Source: Trichuris trichiura | Taxonomy: Eukaryota; Nematoda; Enoplea; Trichinellida; Trichuridae | Assembly: GCA_037903355.1 (NCBI GenBank) | Contig: JBAJFE010000005.1 | Location: 4,340,001 to 4,404,000 of the forward strand | Reading direction: 5' to 3' | DNA length: 64,000 nt | Shown: piece by piece, positions 21,794 through 34,350 of the stretch | Numbering within the stretch: the first letter of the stretch is position 1 | How the letters are laid out: each line of letters begins with the position of its first letter | Made by a program: the position numbers and the translations under genes | The notes under the pieces: generated by a model | The model's input: the letters and a program-made list of their open reading frames with translations, nothing else | Told to the model about the DNA's origin: nothing | The model's database searches: none

Positions 21794-24700
21794 ATGCCAA
21801 CTAAAATTCTTTTCTTTTTTCTTTTTATTCTTGTAAAAACAAGAATATCTGCAAAGGACATAGAAACTGGACGTAAGTACAACTTTATTTTTTGAGTATA
21901 TATTCTTTGTATTCGAGTCGCCTACTCCTTTTGCAGAACCTGAAGCTCAGCAGAATTCGACGAAGGTTGTACCGCCGTTGGCAACAACTTTGCATGATGC
22001 TGATCAAGTAAGCCATTCAGCGGACCGGTTTCATTCGCCTTATTGCTATTACGTGGCTTGGGTTTCTTTTTCTCATCGGAGGCGAGGCTTATTTAGGCAG
22101 CTGAATCCCTAATCGCAGCTCTCATTTGCATATTACCGAATAATGATGGTTTTTTTCTTGTAGACTTGGAATACTCTATATCCATTTCAAACGGCAAGTC
22201 GATACTACGCTGCTCAAGCGCCTTCGTTCATTCATCCATTTTGTCATCCCAATTCCTTAACATGCTCCGGCGTTCAGTATACCACCACCATTTTGGCAGA
22301 CGTCCCTCCGGTAGGTGAATTATGTGCTAGCACAGTGTCAACGAAGGCAAATAGAGTGTAGTTCTACGAAATATGTACAAAGTGGGCTTTCGTGTTGTTT
22401 GTCCGCAGTTTGTTCGCCCTGTTTGGACTGTGCATGTACGTGCCTGTTCATCGGCAAGTACCCGAGTCGGAAGCGGACACGGCTACTACGCCGTGCAGCA
22501 TCCTTCGCTATAGTTTCAGTTTACCGAACGGGCTGAGATGCGTGTTTACGTCACGTAAGGAGGAGAGAAGTGAACTTTCACTTTTGCGAAGAAATGTAAG
22601 TTAAGAAAGGTTCCGTGGCAAAGTGGTCACGACCAATTGTATTAGACTGAATGAGTTGCGGACCTCTTGAATGGGGTGAGCAGTCGTTCTGTTTTCAAGA
22701 CGGAGAGAGTTCTTTCCTCAACATAAACTTTGTTGGTCAACGTTGGCACGACTATCGACTCAGCGTATTCTCTTTGGTCTCTTTGTAAAACATTTATGAG
22801 TAGTCACTTTTTTCTTTAGTAAGAATTTAAATATTAGGAGTATGCAAATCACACGCAGAAATTGTTGGTTAAAAGCCCATACTGATTGGTTGCCTGATTG
22901 CCATGGCTTAAAATTGCTCAAATTAGTATATTAATAGCCAGAATGTAAGCTTGTGAAGCGGTTTTAAGTTTTTCGCATGGCGCGCTAAACATGTTGCCCA
23001 TATGGTGCCCGTACGAAAGTGAGCACTTCCCTTGTCAGTACGGTTCGCAATCCCGAAAGGCAAAAATTCCAAATCACCAAGATCACCTATGCCTAAACCT
23101 AAAGATAAGAACGATATACGCATCATTGCTTTCCATTTTTGGTTTGGGCTTAGCTAACTCTGAGAAATAGGAGAAAGCAGTCTAGCAAGTTTGGTAGTTC
23201 AGGATAGCGCGGTAAACTCTTCTGTACATTGCACCTTAACGTTGAAAATTGAGAGTAAGCTTTAAAAGTTGTTTGACCTACATCGTTAGAGCGCTGGTGG
23301 TGCTCGAGTATTTTTAAAAATTACTGTAATCATCTGAACAAATAAGCAGCGCGCATATCTATGCTTGGACAGCAAAACAATGTCGTAAAAAATTGGTTTT
23401 TTTTCAGGCTAAACGGCCTCTTACGATTAAGCCACTTCCAATTAGGGCAAAGGATGTTTACAATCCGCAACTTCCGATTAATTATGCATTTTTCAATGGT
23501 TAGTACTGACGCTTGCCTGCTCAGCCGTGAATGCAATGAATTTATTTGAGGTACGCCGGAAAGTTTTGCAACATATTTTTCGATTGATGCTCATACCGGC
23601 GAAGTGTCGCAACAAGAAGTGGTTCCAAGGAGCGATGCTAAAAGTTTTTACATTAACATTATGGTCAGAGAGAACAACTAGTCTGAAGACGAGAGTTAGC
23701 TTCTTGTTTGTAGGCCAAGCCGTCTCACGGCACGGGGGCAGAGGTAGCATTTGCCCGCCTTACAATAGAGGTGTTGCACCCTACTCTTAGTCGGCATGAT
23801 CCGATTGTACAGGCTAGCGCCTTAACCGGCTTCGTGGAGGAAAGTGCTTCAATAGGAACCATTGTCAGAACGGGTGTAAATCGTGGCTCCACGCTGTTGC
23901 AAGTATCCGTCTCCGACGAGGATTTGGTAAAAGCAAAACGAAGTAACGACGCGCAGCCACATATGCCATATTAATACTTGCAGCAACCCGGTATGCCGCC
24001 TGCCACGTACCAGTATATGCTCAATGGCTCCGCGACATCTTACTTTGCCATCGATCAAAGAGGTTACGTCTACGTTAACGCTTTGGCTTTGAAAGTAAAA
24101 AACGGAGAAACAAACGCATACGACTTGACGGTATTTTGTTTCATTGCGTATATTGTTGTTATTATGTTGTACGAATGCTTTGTATTGATTTGTAGATTCG
24201 AGCAAGGGAAGTGGACACAACTCCGACTCGTACAAGCGAGCCAGTGACCGTAAGGATTCAAGTAATCGCCGTGGACAATCATTCCCCACCTTCGTTCGCT
24301 TCCAAAGCCTATTACGCAACCGCGTATGCTGGTCTTCCGCAGCAAAGTTTGATTCGAGTCAGTTTACCGTATGCAAAAGTCAAAATTCAAAACCTTATAC
24401 TGTTCAGCTGAAAGCGTTCGTGAAGGACAGTAAGGCGTTGGCCCAATTAAGATATCGAATAGCGTCCGTATCGAACAATGGAGAAAATTTGTTTCGATAC
24501 AACGAGGAGACTAATACGCTTTTAGCGATAGCCCCTTTGGACAGCGGCTCTCAATACAGGCTATCTCTTGAAGCTATTGATAAATTTCTGAGGTATTTTT
24601 TTGAAGACTATTTCGAAGTAATGCTTACGAGCATACGTGCTTAGAAAAGCGTCTACAACGATAATGGTGAGCGTGGTGGAGGCGGCCCAGAAGCCAACAG

Positions 24701-27700
24701 AAGCTGAAATGGTGACAAAAACTCCGGACAGTGTTTCGAAGGCTCAGAAGTTGAAGAGTATGCCTTCATCTCAGTTTCCAACGTCCGCCACTTTTAACAT
24801 CACCATAAATGAGCAGATTGAGCCTGGAACCCTTATAATGACTCTTATGGTTAGCTGTTCGGATCGAGTTGTCTATGTTACGGTAGTTCAGATTGATTTT
24901 CAGGCGGAAAATTCGCCACCTGATCTTACCCAGTACAGATTCGTCAGCGGTAACGATGATGACACTTTTAGCATAGATCCAAGGAAGTACGTCGAGAAAA
25001 AAGTCTTTTGCTGAAATTGAGGGTGTGATACATTGCAGCGGACGGATGTACACTGCTAAACAATTGGATAGAGAACGCAAGCCTATATATAGGCTTATCA
25101 TTCAGGTGGCGAGTTCGGGGGTAATTTTATTTCCATTTAAATATTCCCGCTGTACCAATTCACTTAAAGCTGACCACCTACGCCGAGGTGATTGTTGCGG
25201 TTAACGACATGAATGACAATGCGCCTGTAATTTTGAATGAAAGCCCAATAAAGTTTACAGTGGACGAAGTGGCGGAAAGCGACGTCGTCGGCCGAATTCT
25301 TGCTACTGACAAGGACGCTGGCAAAAATGGCAAGATCAGTTATGCGCTAAAAAGCCCCAACCGGTATAAGTCTATTTCCCACTTATATGCGGTGTGATTC
25401 GCATATGTTACGCAGCTTTTTCGAAGTAAACCCAACGGACGGGACCATTCGAAGAAAGATACCGATGCTGGATCACGCCAATGCTTCAGAGCATAGGCTG
25501 ATCGTTGTAGCCAAGGATAATGGCACTCCTTCATTGAAAACGGAGACTGAAGTTCTTATCGAGGTAACCGATTCGGACAGCAACCCAGACGACATCGTTG
25601 CTCCCATATTCGTGGGCAATTACACTGTGGCGGTTGACGAAAACGCGCCGCCTATGGATATACTACAAGTGCAGGTGAGATACCATGAAAAAAAATTAAT
25701 TCTATCTATTTAAAATGTCATACATGAAAAAATAAATTCATTTCTAATATTTTTGTTAGGCTCGATATCCTGACGGGAAAAGGGGTCCCATAAGCTACGT
25801 GCTTAAGAAAGGCGACTCTTCCTTGTTCTCTGTTAATCGAGTGACAGGCGTTATTTCTACATTGGTTAGCCTCAATGCGGAGAAGCAAAATAAGTATACA
25901 CTGATTGTGGGAACGGAGCAGAATCCCTCTGCTGACCCTTCGGCATGGACGCATGTGGTTGTTGCCATTCAGGTGCGCTACCAAGGCTGTGTATTACGAT
26001 TTTTCAAGGGTATTCTTGTAGGATATTAACGACAATGCACCAATATTTCAAACATCATCTTTTTCAACAACAATATCTGAATTGATGCCACCCGGCTCTT
26101 CGGTGGTTCAAGTATCCGCGGCTGATAGAGATATAATGGTGGTGCTTCGGCTATGTTCGCTTGTCAACTTAAGGCTGTCTCCTTTATAGGCACCCAACAA
26201 TGTGGTTAGTTATCGTTTGATTGGGGACGAAGAGGCTGCGCAGTTTTTTAGAGTAGATCCAGCCAGCGGTCTCATAACGGTAGCTCGATCGCTGTTGGGC
26301 ACCGGCATAGAGAAATTTACGGCAAGTTTCTTTGAAACATTTTATTTCAAAGTAAATTTAATCAGCTTGTTTTTCCAGTTGTCCGTCGAAGCAAGGGATC
26401 TTGGAATTCCGTCAAGATCCAGCGTCGCGGTCGTAACAGTTTATGTTCAAATCCAGTCCACCAGTCCATTCTATATGCAGTCAACTTGGCAACCGCCCAT
26501 TATTGATAATCAGCCGATGACTTTTGCCTTTTCCAGCAAAAAATACAAGCACGTCCTTTTTTTAGCTTTTTAAATATTCAACTCCATTTATGGTCAAACA
26601 ATTTTAGCACAACTGTGTACGAGGAAATTCTGCCCCCGCATTTCGTAATGACATTGCCGATGAAAGCGACTGGTTCCCTGTGGCAGCCTGTCCAGTGTAG
26701 CATTGCATCCGGAGACGAAGAGGGTGAGAGCTATTGGAATTATGGGACATATGTTTGAGCCTCTCTCTTATATGCTACTTTTACAGGGTCGTTCCAGGTG
26801 AAAACTGGGTCGGGCGGTTTATGCGAAATTGAAACGAGAAGAAAATTGGACCGCGAAAAGGTTTCCAGTTACAACTTGGAAATTGTTGCCAGCGTACCGC
26901 AAGCTGCAGGTTTTTACATTGCCGCGACGGCATTTTTATGCAAACGTACTTTATTTAAACTTAGGCGAAAGCTACAGCAGTTCAACGGTCGTGCACGTTG
27001 ACGTACTCGACCAAAATGACAATAGACCAATTTTTCTATTCGACGAAGGCAACTCGATCGCTAGAACGTACTTTGCCATAGTGGACGAAGACGCGCCTAG
27101 ACTGACTACAGTACTCATAGTGAAAGTAAGGATGTCTCGTCTTTTAAGGTTTGCAAAACTGGTCCTTTTGTCTTAATAGGCTGTTGACGACGATTTGAGC
27201 AAAAATCGCTTGATTACGTATTCGTTGGTCAAAGCGGATCCGGACAGCGCTTTCTTCACCATCGATCGCGACACTGGAGAAGTGATGACGCTGCAAAAGC
27301 TTAGAAAGTTGTCGGACAAATTCCCGCCCTTTTATCTATTTCGGGTTCAAGCAACCGACAGTCCTACTTTCGGCGCTCCGCTGACGTCCGAAGCTAATGT
27401 TGCGGTAAGAGCGGGAAAAATGTTATTTTTTAAAACTTGCTTTTGCGTATAATGCTGAACAATAATTGATAATTAACTTAGCGAGCATTGAAAGTCGCAG
27501 AGAGAAAAACTACGTTTTTAGATTAATGCTGATCATTGCGTGAGTCTTCGAACCATCTGTGTACCATTAAAGCTACAGATAGATCTCAATGACGTTTCCA
27601 AAAGCGGTCTGGTAAAATTTTGCAACCCGTTCGTTAAAATAACGTTTATTTCATAAACGATCAAGTTTATGAAGTAAACGTTATTTTAACAAACGGGTTG

Positions 27701-30648
27701 CAAACCGCAAAATTTTCATAAGAAACGTTTTCAAAACGCATCCGCCAGGACGGAAGAAAGAAAAAAAATTAAACACTACTGAACATATGTTTTTATGAAT
27801 ATTCGGTCAGATGGTCATTGATGTCCAGCTAGCAGCGTAATGCTGAAAAGATTACGTACTTTATGAACGGAATATTGAACAGTTGTAGTATACTGTTCCT
27901 CTATCATTGCTTTGCTCGTCAGTGCAATTATTTGTTGTTGTTACGGTGGTCGAACTTTTATTTACGGCTTTTCACTGAAGTTGACATGTTCAATTGAACT
28001 GAATAATTCCCTTCGATAATTATTCGAGTCGGAAGGGCGCTAGCGTCATTTTGGATATAAATATACTGTATATTTGGGTTAATGCTTTTTGTAGCTTTTT
28101 GCTGCTGCCAAATAAGGTATAATGTGATTTTAAAACATCATGGTATGTATAACTTCAGTTTTTTGGCTGAAGTTTGACTTTGCTCTCAGTTGGCTTTTGC
28201 GCAAGCACGATTAAGTACCCCAACGCGTTTTAAATTTAAAAAATACAGCGGCAAGCTTCATAAAAGCTTTGTCGGCTGTCAGAAATGCGTTTTAACTTGA
28301 ATATTCATAGTAAAGGGATGATATTAATATTTATGAAATAAGCTACTAATTAATGCTGAATTTACAGTCAGCATAGCAGATGACATACTCTAGTAGTTTT
28401 TTTAGTCAATTATGCGTATCATATCAATGATGGTATAGTTACAAACGTTTTCTAAAATTTCCAATTAAGCGGTAAATACGGCATGTATGATGTGTTACAG
28501 TGTTTCTCCGTTTTGTATGATGAAGTATAGGATATGTTTTAAGAAGAAGGTAGGCCTTCATATGTATAGGGACTTTTGTTAAATTTGATCAGTTTATTCT
28601 TGAGAGAAAATGCAAACTTTTTTCGGGATTCGACCGATCCCACCTTCAGCGTTATAAAATGAAAACGCTGAAGGGCGATATCAATTGAATCCTGAAAACG
28701 TTACATTTTATCTATTATATATTTTAAAAAACAGCTGCAGAAGTGCCAATTAAAAGCAGTTTGATATACTAGACGATACCGATCAGAACCCTTTATTTCT
28801 TCAGGCTGAATGGATAGCGGTAGCTTATTTACTTTATTTTCATTTCAGTTCGTCAGTTATGTTTTTCAAAAGTTCATTTGAAACTGTGGCACGTTGACTT
28901 AGCGCATTTCCTTTTTTTCTATTTTAACCAAACCTATGCGTTGAGCAATTCAATCCGCGCGAATTTTTTTACGTTCTCTACGCACTGAGCGCGTTGACTT
29001 GGTGTAAGCATCTCATTTGAAAGTAAAACTTCCCGTGTCGTTGGAAAAATGAGATACTTCATTTTCTGCTTGAACTCTTCGCTTTTCAGGTAAATGTCGT
29101 AAACGACTTGAACCGATTCGTCGTTTCCGTTCGCAACTGGTCATCGCGTATTCAAGAGGACAGTTTGAAAAAGATTAAACGGTAATTCCTATTTTTCGGC
29201 TGAGAAACTTTTAATAGTCTCAAGTAAGAAAGGCGCCTTGTAGAATGGTCACTCGGATGGCTGCACAACGATTGAAGCGTTGTCAAGTTCTATTTCTTGA
29301 ACGCGTCGATGGGCCAAAAGAGGACAATCGCTATGCAAACACAGCGTGAGTAGCTGTTTAGTTTCGTATTTAAGGATGGACAGACTTGCCGATGGATGCG
29401 TCGCCTTATTATACCTTGACGAACGTGTCCATTTTTGCAGAATCGATTTGGTATTCGTTGCCGTCAATGAGCACAGCAAAAGAGTATGTCGCACGGCGGA
29501 ATTGCAAGATTTGTTCACTAAAGAAAGCGTAGCGCGTCTGAAGTCCTTATCGTCCGATTCGTCCTTCCAGTTGATTGGATTGCACGAGATGATTCCTGTT
29601 GCGAGCTCAAACTTTGGCAGACGTTTGCAGACGTCCGAAATTATACTAATAGTTGTGGGATGCTTCATTTGCAGCATAAGTTTGCTTGGTGTGGCTATTC
29701 TTTGCTACTATTGGAAAAGGTAATTTTTTTTCTTGGACATATTCAATCTGCTTTTTCAGTACTTTAATTTGCATAAGGGAATAATTCTAATGCTCGCTGC
29801 GGTAGAACGAGCGAGCGCGCAAAGTTGAGCGAAGTCGCACGACCCGCCGAAAGTTAAAATGGCGAGTCATAGAGACTTTCTGTTTTAGGGTACGACAAGT
29901 TAGAATTCGAAAGTGAAATATACCCGATTGCTGCTTCCTTCCGGTCGGTCGTGCGGCTTTGATCAACTTAGGAGGAGGAGAGAGTAGCGTATGCTGTTGG
30001 CGTATACGCATCGTCAAAAACGCTTTGCCTAGTCACGACGGAACACCAACTGAAAAGTCAAAATGTTTGAAAGCTTTAGCCATTCATGCTTCGTCCATTC
30101 CGACGTTAGATGATTTGCGAACAAAAATGAAACAACTTTAACAGTTGTGGCTTACGTCAGCTTAAACCGTTTTTTAAACAAAAAGTTTCTTTCCTCTAAA
30201 CTGCTTTTGCTTACTGTTTTTTTGTTGTCTGTTTGAAGGTCTAAAACGAAAAGAGCTTCTAGCGAAAAAGCAATGCTCTACGGAGTAATGCCTCCGTTTA
30301 CTCCCATGCTCGTTTCGCCAAGCGATAAAGAGTACGAAACTCAGGTGAGCTTATCGGACTCTATTGCTGACGTCACATAAAGTTACCCACCTGTTGTAGA
30401 TGCTTGAACTGGCTGTACCGGATGAACCGTACAGCCGACGCTTCCACCCTATGATGCCAAGGGAGGAGGATATATACACTATCAGAGGCATTGGGCACGT
30501 AGGGACGTACAATACAAGAAGTACAAGCCTATCGCATATATACATTCCACCGCCGGACTATATGGAGTCAAACAAAATTAAGCCAAAACGTTCTCAAGGT
30601 TTGGCAACTAACAATGGCCATTTTCGGAGTCAAAATTCGATTCTGTAA
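21794..30648 (+). CDS. Large single-pass cadherin (possibly Cad99C/PCDH15-like)
   Basis: A multi-exon gene, about 25 or more exons. Exon 1 (21794-21872) encodes a signal peptide (KILFFFLFILVKTRISA). About nine cadherin repeats follow, with calcium-site motifs such as FSIDAHTGEV, NDMNDNAPVI, ATDKDAGKNGKISYAL, FFEVNPTDGTI, VAVDENAPP, DINDNAPIF, FFRVDPASGLITV, LDQNDNRPIF and FFTIDRDTGEV. Well-supported exons include 23551-23663, 23714-23926, 23984-24130, 24196-24357, 24408-24592, 25170-25363, 25416-25674, 25760-25972 and 26022-26138. A 1685-base intron (27405-29089) precedes a non-cadherin juxtamembrane domain (29090-29181, 29244-29345, 29441-), then the membrane segment IILIVVGCFICSISLLGVA (ends 29719) and a tail of about 120 residues (30239-30344, 30400-30648) with PPFTPML and DEPYSRRF. 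No catenin-binding site was recognised, so it is non-classical. The joins near 22400 and 26520-26620 are unsure. Confidence 0.85.
27592..27728. repeat. Long near-perfect hairpin in a cadherin intron
   Basis: Arms at 27622-27658 and 27665-27701 are inverted copies over 37 bases with two differences, and the loop is only 6 bases. Outside these the pairing resumes after a small bulge (AAAATTTTGC on both sides), and ACGTTTC at 27592 pairs with GAAACGT at 27722. It may be a foldback transposon remnant or a structured RNA precursor. Confidence 0.85.
28643..28674. repeat. Short perfect hairpin in the same cadherin intron
   Basis: CCTTCAGCGTT at 28643-28653 and its exact complement at 28664-28674 form an 11-base stem with a 10-base loop. 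Confidence 0.6.
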
Positions 30649-31560
30649 AAGGGTGAGACGTTTTCAGCTCGGGTCGTTTGCATATCCTAACGGTAGCTCT
30701 TTCACTTTTTTTCTAAATACGAAATTCCCGCTCTTTTTTGCCGAAGCGTAAGGTAGTGTGCATTTTCAGTAAATCTACATTTTATGCCTATCAAACTTTA
30801 CACGAGCTTTAATATGCGTATTTTTCTGCGACAAGATCTTCTACCTGATTATTTTTAATAGTTAGAAAACAAGAAAAACAGCTGCATTGATGGGCTTACC
30901 GTCTGAGGCACAAAGTGTCTACGCTGGTCTGTCGAGACGTTGCTATGCTATAGCTATGGTTTTGGTACGAATGTTTGTTGACCATAAAGCCCTTGTCAGA
31001 CTGCTCTCCTAGTGCTTCAGAAAGTTTTTATTTCCTATTAAGGAGCCAATCCTTTTATGTAAATATTCAAATTTCATCAACATAGCCTTCAGTGTCAAGT
31101 TTGCTCTGAAAGCTCTACTAATAAATTTGAACACGCACGCATCTGTTACGTCGTTGTATAACCCGGAAGTGCGCTTAGCTCAGAATTGTGAAATCCAATT
31201 TTAAACTACATTCTTTGGGTGATGCCCGAAGGTCAATCGGGCCAACATCGAAATTGCGTAATTTGTAAAGATCACTACTTGGCGAAGAATTTTGTCGTGA
31301 GCTTATTCGCCTAAAGGCGGACTAGCCGAACAACGTCAGTTTTCGTGCAGCCGCCAGGAAGTGACGGTATAATATAGGAACCATTTTTGAGCGGAACCAG
31401 TTTGCTCCCACGCGAATTCGAAGTGTGTCAACGACGTGGCATCATTTTTCTTGACGAGAAGCATCATTGGAGGAAACGAACACCGGTTTACTCGAAGGCC
31501 AACCATGTAAGGATAAAGGACAGTACTGGCGGGCATAACCAACTGTCCGAAGCGGGCAGA
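30649..31560. other. Intergenic, cadherin to astacin 2
   Basis: This 912-base stretch holds the cadherin 3' flank and the astacin 2 upstream region. Nothing else was recognised. GGAAGTGCGCTT at about 31165 resembles the arm core of the 17112 element. Confidence 0.45.
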
Positions 31561-34296
31561 ATGGTAACGGCGCCTTTTGCCGCCCTCTTAACACTCATAG
31601 TATGGGAGCATCTGGTGGTGATCTACGGGCTTGGTAAGTCCTCTTCCCATCCTTACACAGCTTACGCGATAGGGGTGACGCAGCTTTCATGGGATCCGCC
31701 TATTTAAGTTCATCCCATTTCCGGTTGGCTTCTTAGCGACCAGTTGGCTTGTTTCAGCAGCTCTTTTTTAAAATCCTTTTTTTTCTCGCTTGCGTCCACA
31801 TAAAGCGGTTGATCACTTGGCAGCCCGCATTATTACTATGTGCACTTGTTCCCGCATCTTTCAGTTTTCTCCATTTGGCCAATATTGGCAGAACAAAGTC
31901 GATAACTTCTCAATGGCGTTTTCCATAGTTTTTATAAGTCTTACACCACCTTCGAGACAGCTTTTTGTACTGCCAACCGACTGCTTACGAACTAGGATGA
32001 AAGTACGTTCTGTCTTTGCACGTTTTCCCGGCCTGCGACCTTTTGCTTAGAAGTTACTTTTTTACTTAGCGGAGGACGAACTTATCGCAAAGTCTTACGG
32101 CTGCTTTGCGTATCGTTATTGCCACTTGACGAATTAAAATGTTCTTAGCAACATTTAATAGATTTATAGCATGGTGAACCGCGCGTAGAATGACAGCATT
32201 TTTTCTGATGAAAATTGCAACACGGTCTTAAATAATATTTTTTTGGGGGACCACTGACGGTCGCATGCGCGCTTAGCCAGAACACATACTTAACAGCGCG
32301 AAGCAAGGCAAGGAAACATCATAGAAGCTTAGGAAAATCATAGCATGACTTTTATGTTATTGTTCTGTCATTAATAGAGACGGTCGTTTACGCACTAATT
32401 TTCAAGTAGATCTTTCCGAGGCCAGAAAGGAACTTGCGTAATTTGAAGGTACGCGGGAATTAGTCCATGTTAACAGTGCTACGTTGACCGGTTTGGTTCG
32501 TCGCACGGTACTTTTCCTTTTGTTTTCAAAAGCGGAGCACAACGCGCGTATGTTTAAAAATAAGGGTCGTCACGGCATAAATACAATTCGTAAACAAGAG
32601 GCGCGTGTGTGGCCAACTGCAACCGACGATGAAGTTGAATTTTTAGAAATCAACCTTAACTTCCTGACGCCGGAGGACTTCAGGAATGGCATCAAAATTG
32701 CAGCAAGTGAGTTTTGGCGGGAGGCGGTTTTCGTCCGGACAATTTCGTCAACAATGTGATTATATAAACGGAAGATTGAAAAGCGCTTAGCTAAACTATG
32801 ACAACAAGTAGCAAAGACGAATGGAATTGTTTGCTTGATAGGAAATTTTTTTTCCGTTTCAACTAATTCGTTGCAACTACGCTTTTTGTCTTCAGGAGAA
32901 CTCATTGTTAAGGGTGTCAAAAGCATTTGGGAGATCAGTAAGTAGACAAGTTGCGCGCTGAATTTTTCTACATGTTAGCCGATCGGGAATGCAGACAAGT
33001 ACCGGGGCGATATCATTGGAAAGGCGAAGCGTCGAAAGCAAATGTCACCAAGTTCTTCCCGCGGTCACGTGGCAAGGACCGGAAGAGTTGGTTCAACGTA
33101 CAGATGGCCCAATGGGAGGATACCGTATCAGTTATCCTCAAGCTACTGTAAGCGACATCATTTCCAAAGGAAATAACTAAACAGCCGGCTCCTCATTGAC
33201 AGCATCCCGTGAAAGGGCCATAATCGCTAGAGCTATGCAAAGCTATCATGACCGCACGTGTATACGATTCGTAAGAAGGACGAATGAACAGGATTATTTG
33301 AAGATTGGAAAATATGGCGGGTCAGTGTTGCTCAACCCGCTCTCAATGGAAATGGACATTTCGACGAATAAATATCGCGCATTTTTAAGGTGCTTTTCCG
33401 ACGTGGGTCGCAGCGGGGGAGAGCAGATGTTGTCTTTAGATGATGGATGTGTCATTTACCGCACTGTGATTCACGAACTTATGCATTCCGTTGGATTTTG
33501 GCATGAGCATGAAAGACCGGATAGAGATAGTTACGTGGAAGTCATCTGGCGAAATATAAGGCCAGGTCAGTATACAGAAGCGTACGAAACTATGGGTCTT
33601 CCGCCTACAGTCAGCACGCATAATTCATCTATGTTGGAATGATTCTAACCTATGGTTGCTGCAGGAGCGCATAGTCAGTTCAATAAAGTGGACCCATTGG
33701 AAAGCGAGTCGTATGGTGAACGTTACGACTACCGATCGATTATGCATTACGACTCAAAGTCGTTTTCAAGAAATGGACGTGAGACGATGATAGCCCGCCA
33801 ACCGGGTATGACATCGGTTATGGGGACATCTACTGACTTTAGCCCATCTGACTTGCGTAAAATAAATAAAATGTACAATTGCTTCGACGGTGGTGATGGC
33901 GGTGGTACATATGTGCGCCCACCCTATAGACCTTCGCCTCCGCCTCTTCCTCCTCCTCCTCCTCCTCCTCCACCTGTAGAACCTGTTGCCCCACCTGAAG
34001 TGAACGATTATGGAAATGGAAATGACTATGACGATTCAATGGTCAAGCCAAGACCTGGAGTGACCTTTAGAGTAAGAATACCCTTCCTGCAAACATGTAA
34101 GTACAAAATGACTTTGCTTCAGTTTTGGTTACCGTATAACGCCTTAGCAACTGCTGCAAACTGCTAATTATGCACATGTTTTTAAGTTTGCCGCGACTTT
34201 GGTCCCGACTGTCACAAATGGGCAGCAATGTGTAACAAACCCTTCGTTGGTCTACCGATGAAGTTTGCCTGCGCAAAAACTTGCGGTCTTTGCTGA
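31561..34296 (+). CDS. Astacin metalloprotease with Pro-rich linker and ShKT domain (astacin 2)
   Basis: Eight exons (31561-31633, 32533-32706, 32896-32937, 32995-33147, 33203-33320, 33390-33565, 33665-34096, 34187-34296) give 1278 bases, 425 residues. Exon 1 encodes a signal peptide (FAALLTLIVWEHLVVIYG) and exons 2-3 a propeptide (RVWPTATDDEVEFL). The protease starts near RWPNGRIPYQLSSSY; the zinc site is HELMHSVGFWHEHERPDRD and the Met-turn SIMHYD. After the catalytic domain comes a Pro-rich linker encoded by a CCT run (about 33930-33975), then a ShKT domain, CRDFGPDCHKW...CAKTCGLC, six cysteines. Exon lengths 42, 118 and 176 and intron phases match astacin 1, so the two are paralogues in the same orientation either side of the cadherin gene. 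Secreted zinc endopeptidase by family; substrate unknown. The last intron uses the donor at 34097, not the earlier GTAAGA at 34072. Confidence 0.94.
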
Positions 34297-34344
34297 GCTT
34301 GTTTTAACTGTCACCGACGTGGAGCATTTCTCTGCGATTGCCTC

Positions 34345-34350
34345 AATAAA
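34345..34350 (+). terminator. Poly(A) signal of astacin 2
   Basis: A canonical AATAAA lies 49 bases beyond the astacin 2 stop codon. Confidence 0.55.

Noticed and set aside
22606..22680. tRNA-like start GGTTCCGTGGCAAAGTGG
   Set aside because: No anticodon arm or T-arm follows at the right spacing; it lies in a cadherin intron.
28623..28642. GGGATTCGACCGATCCC resembling a tRNA T-arm in reverse
   Set aside because: The T-loop consensus is not met and no acceptor or D-arm partner is present.
33839..34039. Minus-strand frame with a poly-Glu run
   Set aside because: It is the complement of the CCT repeat that encodes the astacin 2 Pro-rich linker.
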